A stretch of 20,274 nt of DNA from an uncultured Collinsella sp. Lineage in GTDB: Bacteria; Actinomycetota; Coriobacteriia; Coriobacteriales; Coriobacteriaceae. The position numbers and the translations under genes were made by a program. The notes beneath the pieces were generated by a model. That model saw only the letters and a list, made by a program, of their open reading frames with translations, ran no database searches and was not told the origin of the DNA. Of this stretch, positions 14,599-20,274 are shown in pieces. The first letter of the stretch is position 1. Each line of letters starts with the position of its first letter. The stretch is from the NCBI GenBank assembly GCA_902490245.1, contig CABUDB010000002.1, positions 1 to 20,274 on the forward strand, read 5' to 3'.

Positions 14599-14692
14599 CT
14601 TTATTTAAGTAAAGCTACATAATGAGTATTCTTATCCGCTCATCGCATATTTTAGGACGCTCATCGAGTATTTCATCAAATTTAATGAATAC
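14599..14692 (+). promoter_or_regulatory. AT-rich upstream region with repeated boxes before the C69 peptidase gene
   Basis: The 308-bp gap before the peptidase gene is markedly AT-rich from about 14570 to 14740. It holds a dyad at 14599-14614, two copies of CGCTCATCG at 14637-14645 and 14658-14666 (21 bp apart, two helical turns), and an inverted repeat AGTATT(T)CAT ... ATGAATACT at about 14666-14692. GAGTATT also occurs at 14623. This looks like a regulator-binding region, but no clear -35/-10 pair was found. A 9-bp hairpin (14735-14743 with 14752-14760) lies just before the ribosome site. Confidence 0.4.
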
Positions 14693-14778
14693 TTCTTAGA
14701 CTTCCGATAGGCTAATAGATGTATTTATTAGCTGAAATCCTGCACGGTTCCGCAGGGTTTCAACGGTTGGGAGGGATT

Positions 14779-16581
14779 ATGAGGTTTACTCATCCTGTCA
14801 ACACGCTCAAAAAGCTCGGCTGCGGCCTTGCGTTTGGAGCAGCGGCCATCATGGCCATGCCGACTTCGGCGCTGGCCTGCACCCAGATCTACATGGGCAG
14901 CAAGCTCACGGCAGACGGCAACACGTACTACGGCCGTTCCGAGGACTTCGGTCCACGCTATGTCAAGCACTTTGGCATTGAGCCCGCACACAAGGACGGC
15001 AACGAGTACACCTCGGTCGAGTCCGGTTTTGAGTACAGGTCCAAGGGCACAACCTACCGCTACACCTTCGTTCGCGACAACCCCTCACAGTGGGAAGATC
15101 GCTACGACGCATATTCCGAGGCCGGCATTAACGAAAAGGGCGTTTCCTGCTCTGCCACGCTGAGCACCTCCTATAACGAGAAGGCCGAAGAGGCCGATCC
15201 CGTCACCGAGGAGACCGGCATCGGCGAGTACAACTACGCCAGCGTCATTCTGGGCGAGAGCGCCACGGCCCGCGAGGGTGTCGAGCTCCTCGGCAGCCTG
15301 ATCGACGAGCAGGGCGTCTGCTCCAACGACCAGATCATCATCGCCGACAGCACCGAGACCTGGCTGTTCGCCGCGCTTTCCGGCCATCAGTGGATTGCCA
15401 TGAAGCTCGCCGACGACATCGCCTCGCTCAACCCCAACATCGGCAACCTCACCTATGACGTCGACCTCGACGACACCGAGAACTGCCTCCACTCCGAGGG
15501 CATCGAGTCCATGCCTAAGGAGAAAGGCTTTGCCGAGTACACCGACGGCAAGTTCGACGTCGCCAAGACCTACGGCGAGGAGATTAGCGAGGCCGGTATG
15601 CACCAGTGGTCGCGCTATGTCCAGGGACGCGATTACTTCATGGCTCCGCTTGCCGAAGGCACCGACTACGAGATCGTCAAGGACGAGGGCGAAGAGGCTC
15701 GCGCCACGACCGGCGCCCTGGTCCACGAGATGCAGCCGCTGTTCTTCCAGCCCGGCAAGTCCGACTGGAACACCTTTGAGATGATCCGCAGCTTTGCCAC
15801 TCGTGGCGAGAATGTCGCCGGCCTCAACGCCAACACCGACGGTGCCTATGCCATCGGCTCCAACCGCAACACCGAGATCCACACCTTCCAGATCCGTCAG
15901 GGCATGGACCCCGAGATCGCGACCATCCAGTGGGAGATGCTCTCCAACGCCGAGTTCTCCGTCGCTATTCCCTTCTACTCCGCACTGCTCACCGAGGTCA
16001 GCCCCTACTTCAGCGATCAGGATGTCTCCTTCGATCACTGTGAAGAGGAAGACGTCGTGAACAACGAGGAGCCCAAGAACTCCATCAATTACGTCCTCAT
16101 GGACATCAACACGCTCGCCGAGGAGAACCGCGACAACTGCGCCACCGGCGTCCGCGCCTATCTCGACGCTCTGCAGAAGGAGCTCATCGAGCAGAACCTG
16201 ACCGTCGACGAGGCCATGCAGGCTGCCGAGGGCACCGAGGCCCGCACCGCCCTGGCCAACAAGGCTGGCAAGGCCGCGACCAAGAACACCTACGTCAAGT
16301 GCAAGGCCATGCTCGAGGAGATGCGCGATTACCTCAAGAAGGGCGACTTCTCCGAGAAGTTCGTCCCGAGTGACTACGATGCCGACAACGACTGCCTGGT
16401 CGAGTCCATCACCTACGCCGACGAGGCGCTCTCCGATGAGGACGTAGCCGAGCCCGAGGTCGAGAAGGAAGAGGCCCCCGAGGAGAAGTCCGAGGGCAAC
16501 AACATGGCCGCCATGGCTGTTGGCGCCGTCGTCATCATCGGTGTCTGCGGCTTCGTGATCTATCGACGCAAGAAGGCCTAA
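14779..16581 (+). CDS. Secreted C69 family peptidase, C-terminally membrane-anchored
   Basis: The 600-residue protein belongs to the C69 dipeptidase (PepD-like) Ntn hydrolases. A signal peptide (1-33: basic LKK, hydrophobic core, TSALA) ends immediately before C34-T, the family's N-terminal Cys nucleophile, so export would expose the active residue. The following GSKLTADGNTYYGRSEDF stretch (about 40-57) is the typical N-terminal block. The C-terminus has an acidic spacer (EPEVEKEEAPEEKSEG), one hydrophobic segment (about 575-594) and YRRKKA, so the protein should be held on the outer face of the membrane; no LPxTG is present. GGGAGGG lies just before the ATG at 14779; an in-frame ATG at 14719 would spoil the signal peptide. 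It is likely to supply amino acids from peptides outside the cell. Confidence 0.9.
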   Translation: MRFTHPVNTLKKLGCGLAFGAAAIMAMPTSALACTQIYMGSKLTADGNTYYGRSEDFGPRYVKHFGIEPAHKDGNEYTSVESGFEYRSKGTTYRYTFVRDNPSQWEDRYDAYSEAGINEKGVSCSATLSTSYNEKAEEADPVTEETGIGEYNYASVILGESATAREGVELLGSLIDEQGVCSNDQIIIADSTETWLFAALSGHQWIAMKLADDIASLNPNIGNLTYDVDLDDTENCLHSEGIESMPKEKGFAEYTDGKFDVAKTYGEEISEAGMHQWSRYVQGRDYFMAPLAEGTDYEIVKDEGEEARATTGALVHEMQPLFFQPGKSDWNTFEMIRSFATRGENVAGLNANTDGAYAIGSNRNTEIHTFQIRQGMDPEIATIQWEMLSNAEFSVAIPFYSALLTEVSPYFSDQDVSFDHCEEEDVVNNEEPKNSINYVLMDINTLAEENRDNCATGVRAYLDALQKELIEQNLTVDEAMQAAEGTEARTALANKAGKAATKNTYVKCKAMLEEMRDYLKKGDFSEKFVPSDYDADNDCLVESITYADEALSDEDVAEPEVEKEEAPEEKSEGNNMAAMAVGAVVIIGVCGFVIYRRKKA

Positions 16582-16600
16582 GGCCCTGAAGCCCTAAGGC

Positions 16601-16632
16601 GCGGGCGGGATGGCGCAGGTCGCCCCGCCCGC
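16601..16632 (+). terminator. GC-rich hairpin after the C69 peptidase gene
   Basis: A perfect 9-bp GC stem (16601-16609 with 16624-16632) lies 19 bases after the peptidase stop. There is no U-run. A further small stem, CGGTG/CACCG (16651-16655 with 16661-16665), follows. Termination is possible but weakly supported. Confidence 0.45.
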
Positions 16633-16667
16633 TCAGCCCGCCCCTTCGACCGGTGGGAAACACCGCT

Positions 16668-16691
16668 GAAATCTTTTCGAAAAAAGATTTC
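16668..16691. promoter_or_regulatory. Perfect 10-bp dyad abutting the trp-leader promoter
   Basis: Bases 16668-16677 are the exact reverse complement of 16682-16691, with a CGAA centre. The right half overlaps the expected -35 position (about 16689-16694) of the promoter at 16709-16717. It could be an operator for a repressor, or a hairpin that ends the C69 transcript, although no U-run follows. Confidence 0.5.
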
Positions 16692-16708
16692 CTGCAAACA
16701 CTTTGCTG

Positions 16709-16717
16709 TGTTATAGT
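16709..16717 (+). promoter_or_regulatory. Extended -10 promoter of the tryptophan transporter operon
   Basis: TGTTATAGT is an extended -10 (TGn plus TATAGT). The -35 at 17 bp spacing (TTCCTG, 16689-16694) is poor, which is common with extended -10 promoters. A start near 16724 gives about 50 bases before the leader peptide ATG. Confidence 0.6.
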
Positions 16718-16775
16718 GCAGCGCAACAGCAACAAGGTGCGACCGCGCCACGGCATCACGAAAGGAGCCACCGAC

Positions 16776-16844
16776 ATGAAGAACACGATGAAGTCTCTCA
16801 ACAACTGGTGGTGGCGTGATGCGAATACGATCGGTCGACAGTGA
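16776..16844 (+). CDS. Tryptophan leader peptide (MKNTMKSLNNWWWRDANTIG-RQ)
   Basis: A 22-codon gene with a strong AAAGGAG site (16761-16767) eight bases before the ATG. Codons 11-13 (16806-16814) are three consecutive TGG Trp codons, far more than chance for a rare residue. The stop codon is at 16842-16844 and a rho-independent terminator begins 37 bases later. This is the hallmark of a trp-type attenuation leader peptide, where a ribosome stalls at Trp codons when charged tRNA-Trp is scarce. Unlike the classical case the structural genes downstream encode a transporter and not tryptophan biosynthesis. Confidence 0.9.
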   Translation: MKNTMKSLNNWWWRDANTIGRQ

Positions 16845-16945
16845 GTCCCTCACGCCTGTTTTTGCGCTCTAGGTGATTGGAAGGCCTCCGGTTTCGACCG
16901 GGGGCCTTTTTTTCCATCTCGAGCCCGATCGCATTCGCATCACGC
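16806..16945 (+). promoter_or_regulatory. Transcription attenuator: competing leader RNA structures
   Basis: Several mutually exclusive pairings are visible. Bases 16813-16819, overlapping the last Trp codon, pair perfectly with 16850-16856 just after the stop codon; a 5-bp hairpin (16841-16845 with 16849-16853) competes with it. Bases 16832-16838 pair perfectly with 16894-16900, the loop and 3' arm start of the terminator, which would prevent its formation. A ribosome at the Trp codons leaves 16832-16838 free, whereas one reaching the stop codon covers it. Bases 16814-16834 are also complementary at 20 of 21 positions to 16925-16945 beyond the terminator. The pairings are seen; the switching model is inferred. 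Confidence 0.7.
16881..16913 (+). terminator. Attenuator terminator
   Basis: An 11-bp stem with one G-U pair (16881-16891 with 16898-16908, loop TTTCGA) runs into seven T residues (16907-16913). It is the strongest intrinsic terminator in the window and lies between the leader peptide and the transporter genes. Confidence 0.93.
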
Positions 16946-16992
16946 GCCTCCGCTTTCTTCTCTTGCACTTCCCCTCCGAAAGGATTTTCACC

Positions 16993-17565
16993 ATGTCTCA
17001 GAACACCACCACCGCCCAGCCCCGCACCGTCCAGACCGCCGACCGCGGCAAACTCGACGTCCGCGCCCTCGTCTTGCTCGCCATCCTGCTTGCCGCCGGC
17101 TTCATCCTCAACTTCACCGTCGGCAAGGCCATCTCCGGCATCTCGGGCGGCATGATCAGCCCCGAGTTCATCATCTCGGCTTTCTGCCTCACCATCTTGG
17201 TCGTTCGCCCCAACATTGGTCAGGCGCTCGTCATCGGCCTGATCTCGGCCGCCGTGATCCAGATCACCACCACTTCGCCGTTTGTCGATTTTGCCGCCGA
17301 GGGCATCGCCGCCATGCTCATGGCCCTCATCGTCAACGCCACCGCCAAGGGAGGCCAGGTTAAGCCTGCCGTCGCCATCATCGCAACGTTCGTGACCACC
17401 TTTGTCTCGGGCGTCATCTTCATGGTCATCAAGATGGCCATGCTCGGCGTGGTGAGCGAGCTCGCCGCAGCCATGCTGCCCGTCGTCGCCATGACCGCCG
17501 TCTTTAATGCCATTCTGGTCGGTGCCCTCTACCTGCCCATCCAGAAGGCCCTTAGGCTCAACTAA
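16993..17565 (+). CDS. trpP: ECF transporter S component, TrpP-like (predicted tryptophan)
   Basis: The 190-residue, strongly hydrophobic protein has about five or six membrane segments (about 24-45, 55-72, 76-96, 102-116, 126-148, 158-182). It resembles the TrpP/YhaG-type tryptophan transport proteins: TTTSPFVDFAAEGIAAMLMALIV (92-114, given by its TTTSPF start) and the late AVFNAILVGALYLPIQ block match their general pattern. The first about 22 residues are polar and variable. In ECF transporters the S component binds substrate and the EcfA/EcfT module, encoded next, drives it. Substrate assignment rests mainly on the Trp leader peptide upstream. The ATG at 16993 has GAAAGGA eight bases before it; an upstream in-frame start at 16873 would run through the terminator. 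Confidence 0.82.
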   Translation: MSQNTTTAQPRTVQTADRGKLDVRALVLLAILLAAGFILNFTVGKAISGISGGMISPEFIISAFCLTILVVRPNIGQALVIGLISAAVIQITTTSPFVDFAAEGIAAMLMALIVNATAKGGQVKPAVAIIATFVTTFVSGVIFMVIKMAMLGVVSELAAAMLPVVAMTAVFNAILVGALYLPIQKALRLN

Positions 17566-17571
17566 CCCGCT

Positions 17572-17672
17572 CGGCTTTACGAGCCACCCCATCTTGGCGT
17601 TCATTCGTCGCTCGCGTACCCAAGTACGCTTCGCTCCTCTTTCGCGCCAACCTGGGGCCCCTCGTAAAGCCG
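17572..17672. repeat. Imperfect nested palindrome between trpP and the ECF ATPase gene
   Basis: Outer arms 17572-17583 and 17661-17672 are a perfect 12 bp; pairing continues inward with mismatches through 17584-17599 and 17645-17660, including TTGGCG/CGCCAA. The core has a GCGTAC-CCAA-GTACGC hairpin (17614-17619 with 17624-17629) flanked by CGCTCG and TTCGCTC. It starts seven bases after the trpP stop and lacks a U-run. Its architecture is like the elements at 2302 and 2521, but the core differs. Confidence 0.7.
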
Positions 17673-17717
17673 TCTCCGTGCTCCACCATCAAAGACTGTC
17701 CCAGACAACTAGCTCTT

Positions 17718-17757
17718 GGGGACGTTCTTAAACGACTAGTCATGTAAGAACGTCCCC
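17718..17757. repeat. REP-like palindrome before the ECF ATPase gene
   Basis: A perfect 13-bp inverted repeat (17718-17730 with 17745-17757) encloses a 14-base loop that itself contains the palindrome GACTAGTC (17734-17741). It ends 20 bases before the ATPase ATG. No U-run follows. It resembles repetitive extragenic palindromes, but copy number cannot be judged here. Confidence 0.65.
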
Positions 17758-17777
17758 GATGACTATGAAAGGTATCC

Positions 17778-19529
17778 ATGGAAACGATCATCAACGTCGA
17801 CGATGTCTCGTTCTCCTATGGCACGCAGACCGAGCAGGCGCTCAGTCACATCTCGCTCAGCGTGAACAAGGGAGATTTCATCGGCATTATCGGTCCTTCG
17901 GGCGCCGGCAAGTCCACACTTGCCGCCTGTCTGTCGGGCGCCGTGCCTCACCACTACACCGGCGCCTTTTATGGCTCCGTGTTAGTTGACGGCCACGACA
18001 CCTGCGAGGTCTCGCTCACCGACATATCGCAGATCGTCGGCAGCGTGTTGCAGGACATCGACACGCAAATGGTCGCCTCGGTCGTCGAGGACGAGATGCT
18101 TTTTGGCCTGGAGAACTTTGGCGTTCCCCACGACCAGATCGAGCAACGTGTGAGCGAGACGCTCGAGACCGTCGGCATCAGCGACCTGCGCGACCGCGAG
18201 ATCGCCACGCTTTCGGGCGGCCAAAAGCAAAAGGTTGCCATCGCCGCCATCCTCGCCATGCGTCCGCGCGTGCTCGTGCTCGACGAACCCACCGCGGCGC
18301 TCGACCCCGCCAGCTCCACGCTGGTCTTCGAGACCCTGCGTGAGGCCAACCGCGCACTCGGCATCACCATCGTCGTCGTTGAGCAAAAAGTCGCCCTGCT
18401 TTCGGAGTATTGCAACCGCGTGCTCGTGCTCAATCATGGCGAAATCGCGCTACAGGGCGAGCCGCACGAGGTCTTCGCACACGCCGATGAGCTCCGCGCC
18501 ATCGGCGTCGATTGCCCGCGTGTCACGCGCATTTTCAACAGCCTCGAGGTCGATGGCCTGGCCAGCGGCACTCCCTGTTTGGATGTTGATGAGGCCGAGC
18601 ACCTGATTTCGGGCATCGTCGACCCCGCACACGCAAGCAGCGACATTCAGGCACCCGCCGGCTCACCGCACGCACCGTCGTTGCGCCCGCACGCCAAGGA
18701 CGCCGAGCCCGTGCTCACCTTCGACCATGTTGAGTTTGCCTATCCCAATGGCGGCGCCGCCGTCCACGACCTCAACCTGACCCTCTATCCCGGCGAGCTC
18801 GTGGGCATCGTCGGCCAAAACGGCGCCGGCAAGACCACGCTCACCAAGCTGCTCACAGGCCTGCTTAAGCCCGCCTCGGGCAGCGTGCGTGTCACGGGAC
18901 TGGATACCGCAGCCGTTCCCACAAGCCGCATCGCCCGCGAAGTCGCAACCCTCTTCCAAAACCCCGACCGCCAGATCTGCAAGGACACTGTGCTCGACGA
19001 GGTCGCCTTTGGCCTGGAGCTTGCCGGCATCGACCGTGCCGAGGCGCTGCGTCGCGCCCAGCTCGTCATCGACCGCTTTGGCTTGCCGGCCGACGAGGCG
19101 CCCTTCTCGCTCTCGCGCGGTCAGCGCCAGATGGTGGCACTCGCCTCCGTCGTGGTCGTAGAGCCCAAAATCGTGGTGCTCGACGAGCCCACGAGCGGCC
19201 TTGACTACCGTGAGTGCATGACCGTCATGGAAACCGTGCGCACCATGGCCGAGCGCGGCTGCGCCGTCATCATGGTCTGCCACGACATGGAAGTCGTATC
19301 CGACTTTGCCGAGCACATCGTGGTGATGGCCGACGGCCGCATCCTCGAGCGCGGCCGCACGCACGAGCTGTTCTCGAACATTGAGCTCATGCAGCGAGCC
19401 TACGTTGAGCCACCCCAGGTCATAGAGCTTTCTCGTCGTCTGGCATCCTCCGTCTCTCCCGCCTTTGCACAGGTGAGCGAGGTCACCGATATCGTTCGCA
19501 TTACCGAGGAGATGGTCCACCGTGGTTAA
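17778..19529 (+). CDS. ECF transporter ATPase, two fused ATP-binding domains
   Basis: The 583-residue protein joins two complete ABC ATPase domains, so it can replace the usual EcfA-EcfA' pair. Domain 1: Walker A GPSGAGKST (39-47), Q-loop Q92, signature LSGGQ (145-149), Walker B LVLDEP (166-171). Domain 2: Walker A GQNGAGKTT (346-354), Q-loop Q394, signature LSRGQ (445-449), Walker B VVLDEP (466-471), H-loop H502. At the H-loop position of domain 1 the sequence is VVVEQK, with Gln203 in place of His, so the two sites are probably unequal. A loose linker spans about 283-310. AAAGG lies seven bases before the ATG. The 3' end overlaps the EcfT gene by eight bases. It energises the S component encoded upstream and perhaps others elsewhere. 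Confidence 0.93.
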   Translation: METIINVDDVSFSYGTQTEQALSHISLSVNKGDFIGIIGPSGAGKSTLAACLSGAVPHHYTGAFYGSVLVDGHDTCEVSLTDISQIVGSVLQDIDTQMVASVVEDEMLFGLENFGVPHDQIEQRVSETLETVGISDLRDREIATLSGGQKQKVAIAAILAMRPRVLVLDEPTAALDPASSTLVFETLREANRALGITIVVVEQKVALLSEYCNRVLVLNHGEIALQGEPHEVFAHADELRAIGVDCPRVTRIFNSLEVDGLASGTPCLDVDEAEHLISGIVDPAHASSDIQAPAGSPHAPSLRPHAKDAEPVLTFDHVEFAYPNGGAAVHDLNLTLYPGELVGIVGQNGAGKTTLTKLLTGLLKPASGSVRVTGLDTAAVPTSRIAREVATLFQNPDRQICKDTVLDEVAFGLELAGIDRAEALRRAQLVIDRFGLPADEAPFSLSRGQRQMVALASVVVVEPKIVVLDEPTSGLDYRECMTVMETVRTMAERGCAVIMVCHDMEVVSDFAEHIVVMADGRILERGRTHELFSNIELMQRAYVEPPQVIELSRRLASSVSPAFAQVSEVTDIVRITEEMVHRG

Positions 19530-20268
19530 CGTCATCGACTATATGCCGGGCGATACACTGCTGCACCGCTTGAACCCGGTCGTCAAACTGGGCCTTGCCG
19601 CCGCCATCATCATCGGCATCTTCCTGTCCGATACCTACGTGGCGCTGTTGGGCTTTTTGGCGCTCACCCTTGCACTGGGCGCCTACGCCGGCGTCGTCGA
19701 CCGTCTGCTCTCACTACTCAAGCTGCTGATTCCGCTCGCGCTTATCATGCTGGTGCTTCAGCTGGCCTTTATGCGCGACGGCAACGTGGTGTGGGGCTTT
19801 ATCACCGACACGGGCCTCATTACCGGATCGAAGGCCTGCCTACGCCTGTTGGGCGTGGCGCTGCCACTCATCCTCATGCTTATGGTGACCAAGCTCAACG
19901 ACCTCGCCAACGCCTGCGTCGAGGTGCTGCACGTGCCATATCGCTATGCCTTCACCTTTACCACGGCGCTGCGCTTTGTGCCGGTATTTGGCCAGGAAAT
20001 GAACGCCATCATGGAGGCGCAGACTGCACGCGGCGTCGAATACGACACTAAGAATCCCGTCAAGAAACTCAAACTCATGCTGCCGCTGTGCGTGCCACTG
20101 CTTATTTCGAGTGTGGGCAAGACAGATGCCACCGCACTTGCTGCCGAGCAGCGCGGCTTCTACCTGCGCACGCGTGCGAGTTCGTATAAGCGCTACCCCA
20201 TCAAAAGCCTGGATATCGCCGTACTCATCATCAGCATCGCCCTTATCTCCATCGGCTTCCTGTTCTAG
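19522..20268 (+). CDS. ecfT: ECF transporter transmembrane component EcfT
   Basis: The 248-residue membrane protein is the energy-coupling scaffold that joins the ATPases to the S component. It has membrane segments at about 22-56 (two close helices), 63-82, 104-123 and 228-247. The cytoplasmic coupling helices carry the ARG motif at 169-171 (in AQTARG) and a second, related EQRGF at 209-213, both expected to contact the ATPase grooves. The start is GTG at 19522, overlapping the ATPase gene by eight bases, with GAGGAG (19506-19511) ten bases upstream. This overlap indicates translational coupling, so the two are made together. The window ends six bases after the stop, so whether the operon continues is not visible. 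Confidence 0.92.
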   Translation: MVNVIDYMPGDTLLHRLNPVVKLGLAAAIIIGIFLSDTYVALLGFLALTLALGAYAGVVDRLLSLLKLLIPLALIMLVLQLAFMRDGNVVWGFITDTGLITGSKACLRLLGVALPLILMLMVTKLNDLANACVEVLHVPYRYAFTFTTALRFVPVFGQEMNAIMEAQTARGVEYDTKNPVKKLKLMLPLCVPLLISSVGKTDATALAAEQRGFYLRTRASSYKRYPIKSLDIAVLIISIALISIGFLF

Positions 20269-20274
20269 CAATCG

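Noticed and set aside
16653..16844. Longer version of the leader peptide gene starting at 16653
   Set aside because: Its start lies upstream of the promoter and inside the dyad region; the ATG at 16776 has the ribosome site and the expected leader length.
17718..17757. Intrinsic terminator before the ECF ATPase gene
   Set aside because: The stem is perfect, but no U-run follows on either strand and it would cut the operon just before the ribosome site; a REP-like palindrome is the better description.

Overview
The window is about 60% GC with dense, well-spaced genes, strong purine-rich ribosome binding sites and several rho-independent terminators. The gene set (paired acetate kinases, Pta, UDP-galactopyranose mutase, an ECF transporter with both ATPases fused, a secreted C69 dipeptidase) suggests a fermentative gut actinobacterium of the Coriobacteriia, probably Collinsella-like. 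That placement is inference from protein character; no rRNA or other marker is present.

Layout. 66-2289 (+): DJ-1/PfpI protein, overlapping maf, then a P1-family (DmpA/ThnT-type) peptidase. 2290-2662: a convergent gap holding two copies, in opposite orientation, of a ~77-bp stem-loop element, each clasped by its own unrelated inverted arms. 2663-4889 (-): a GT2 glycosyltransferase overlapping glf, a galactofuranose/surface-glycan pair. 5121-6101 (+): pta, with a leader terminator. 6102-6453: a 131-bp nested palindrome and a terminator. 6454-8972 (-): two tandem acetate kinases, the upstream copy diverged at conserved positions. 9120-11265 (-): xseA, xseB and a HIT-family hydrolase. 11381-13352 (-): a membrane zinc metallopeptidase and ribonuclease D. 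13451-14470 (+): a diacylglycerol-kinase-family lipid kinase and a 30-residue membrane protein. 14779-16581 (+): a secreted, membrane-anchored C69 peptidase. 16582-20268 (+): a tryptophan-attenuated ECF transporter operon.

The most interesting part is 16668-20268. An extended -10 promoter is followed by a 22-codon leader peptide with three consecutive Trp codons, a strong intrinsic terminator, and then genes for a TrpP-like S component, a fused double ECF ATPase and EcfT. Alternative RNA pairings fit ribosome-mediated transcription attenuation: a segment just after the Trp codons can pair with the loop and 3' arm of the terminator. The same leader segment is also complementary at 20 of 21 positions to a segment beyond the terminator, a feature the textbook trp attenuator does not have. 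Together this reads as a tryptophan-importing ECF transporter that is switched on when charged tRNA-Trp is scarce.

The second point of interest is the set of long nested palindromes in intergenic gaps (2302-2426, 2521-2630, 6117-6247, 17572-17672). The first two share a core whose stem differs by compensatory base-pair changes, while their outer arms are unrelated.

Pta and AckA lie convergently rather than in the usual pta-ackA operon, but together with the second kinase they provide acetyl-CoA to acetyl-phosphate to acetate plus ATP.
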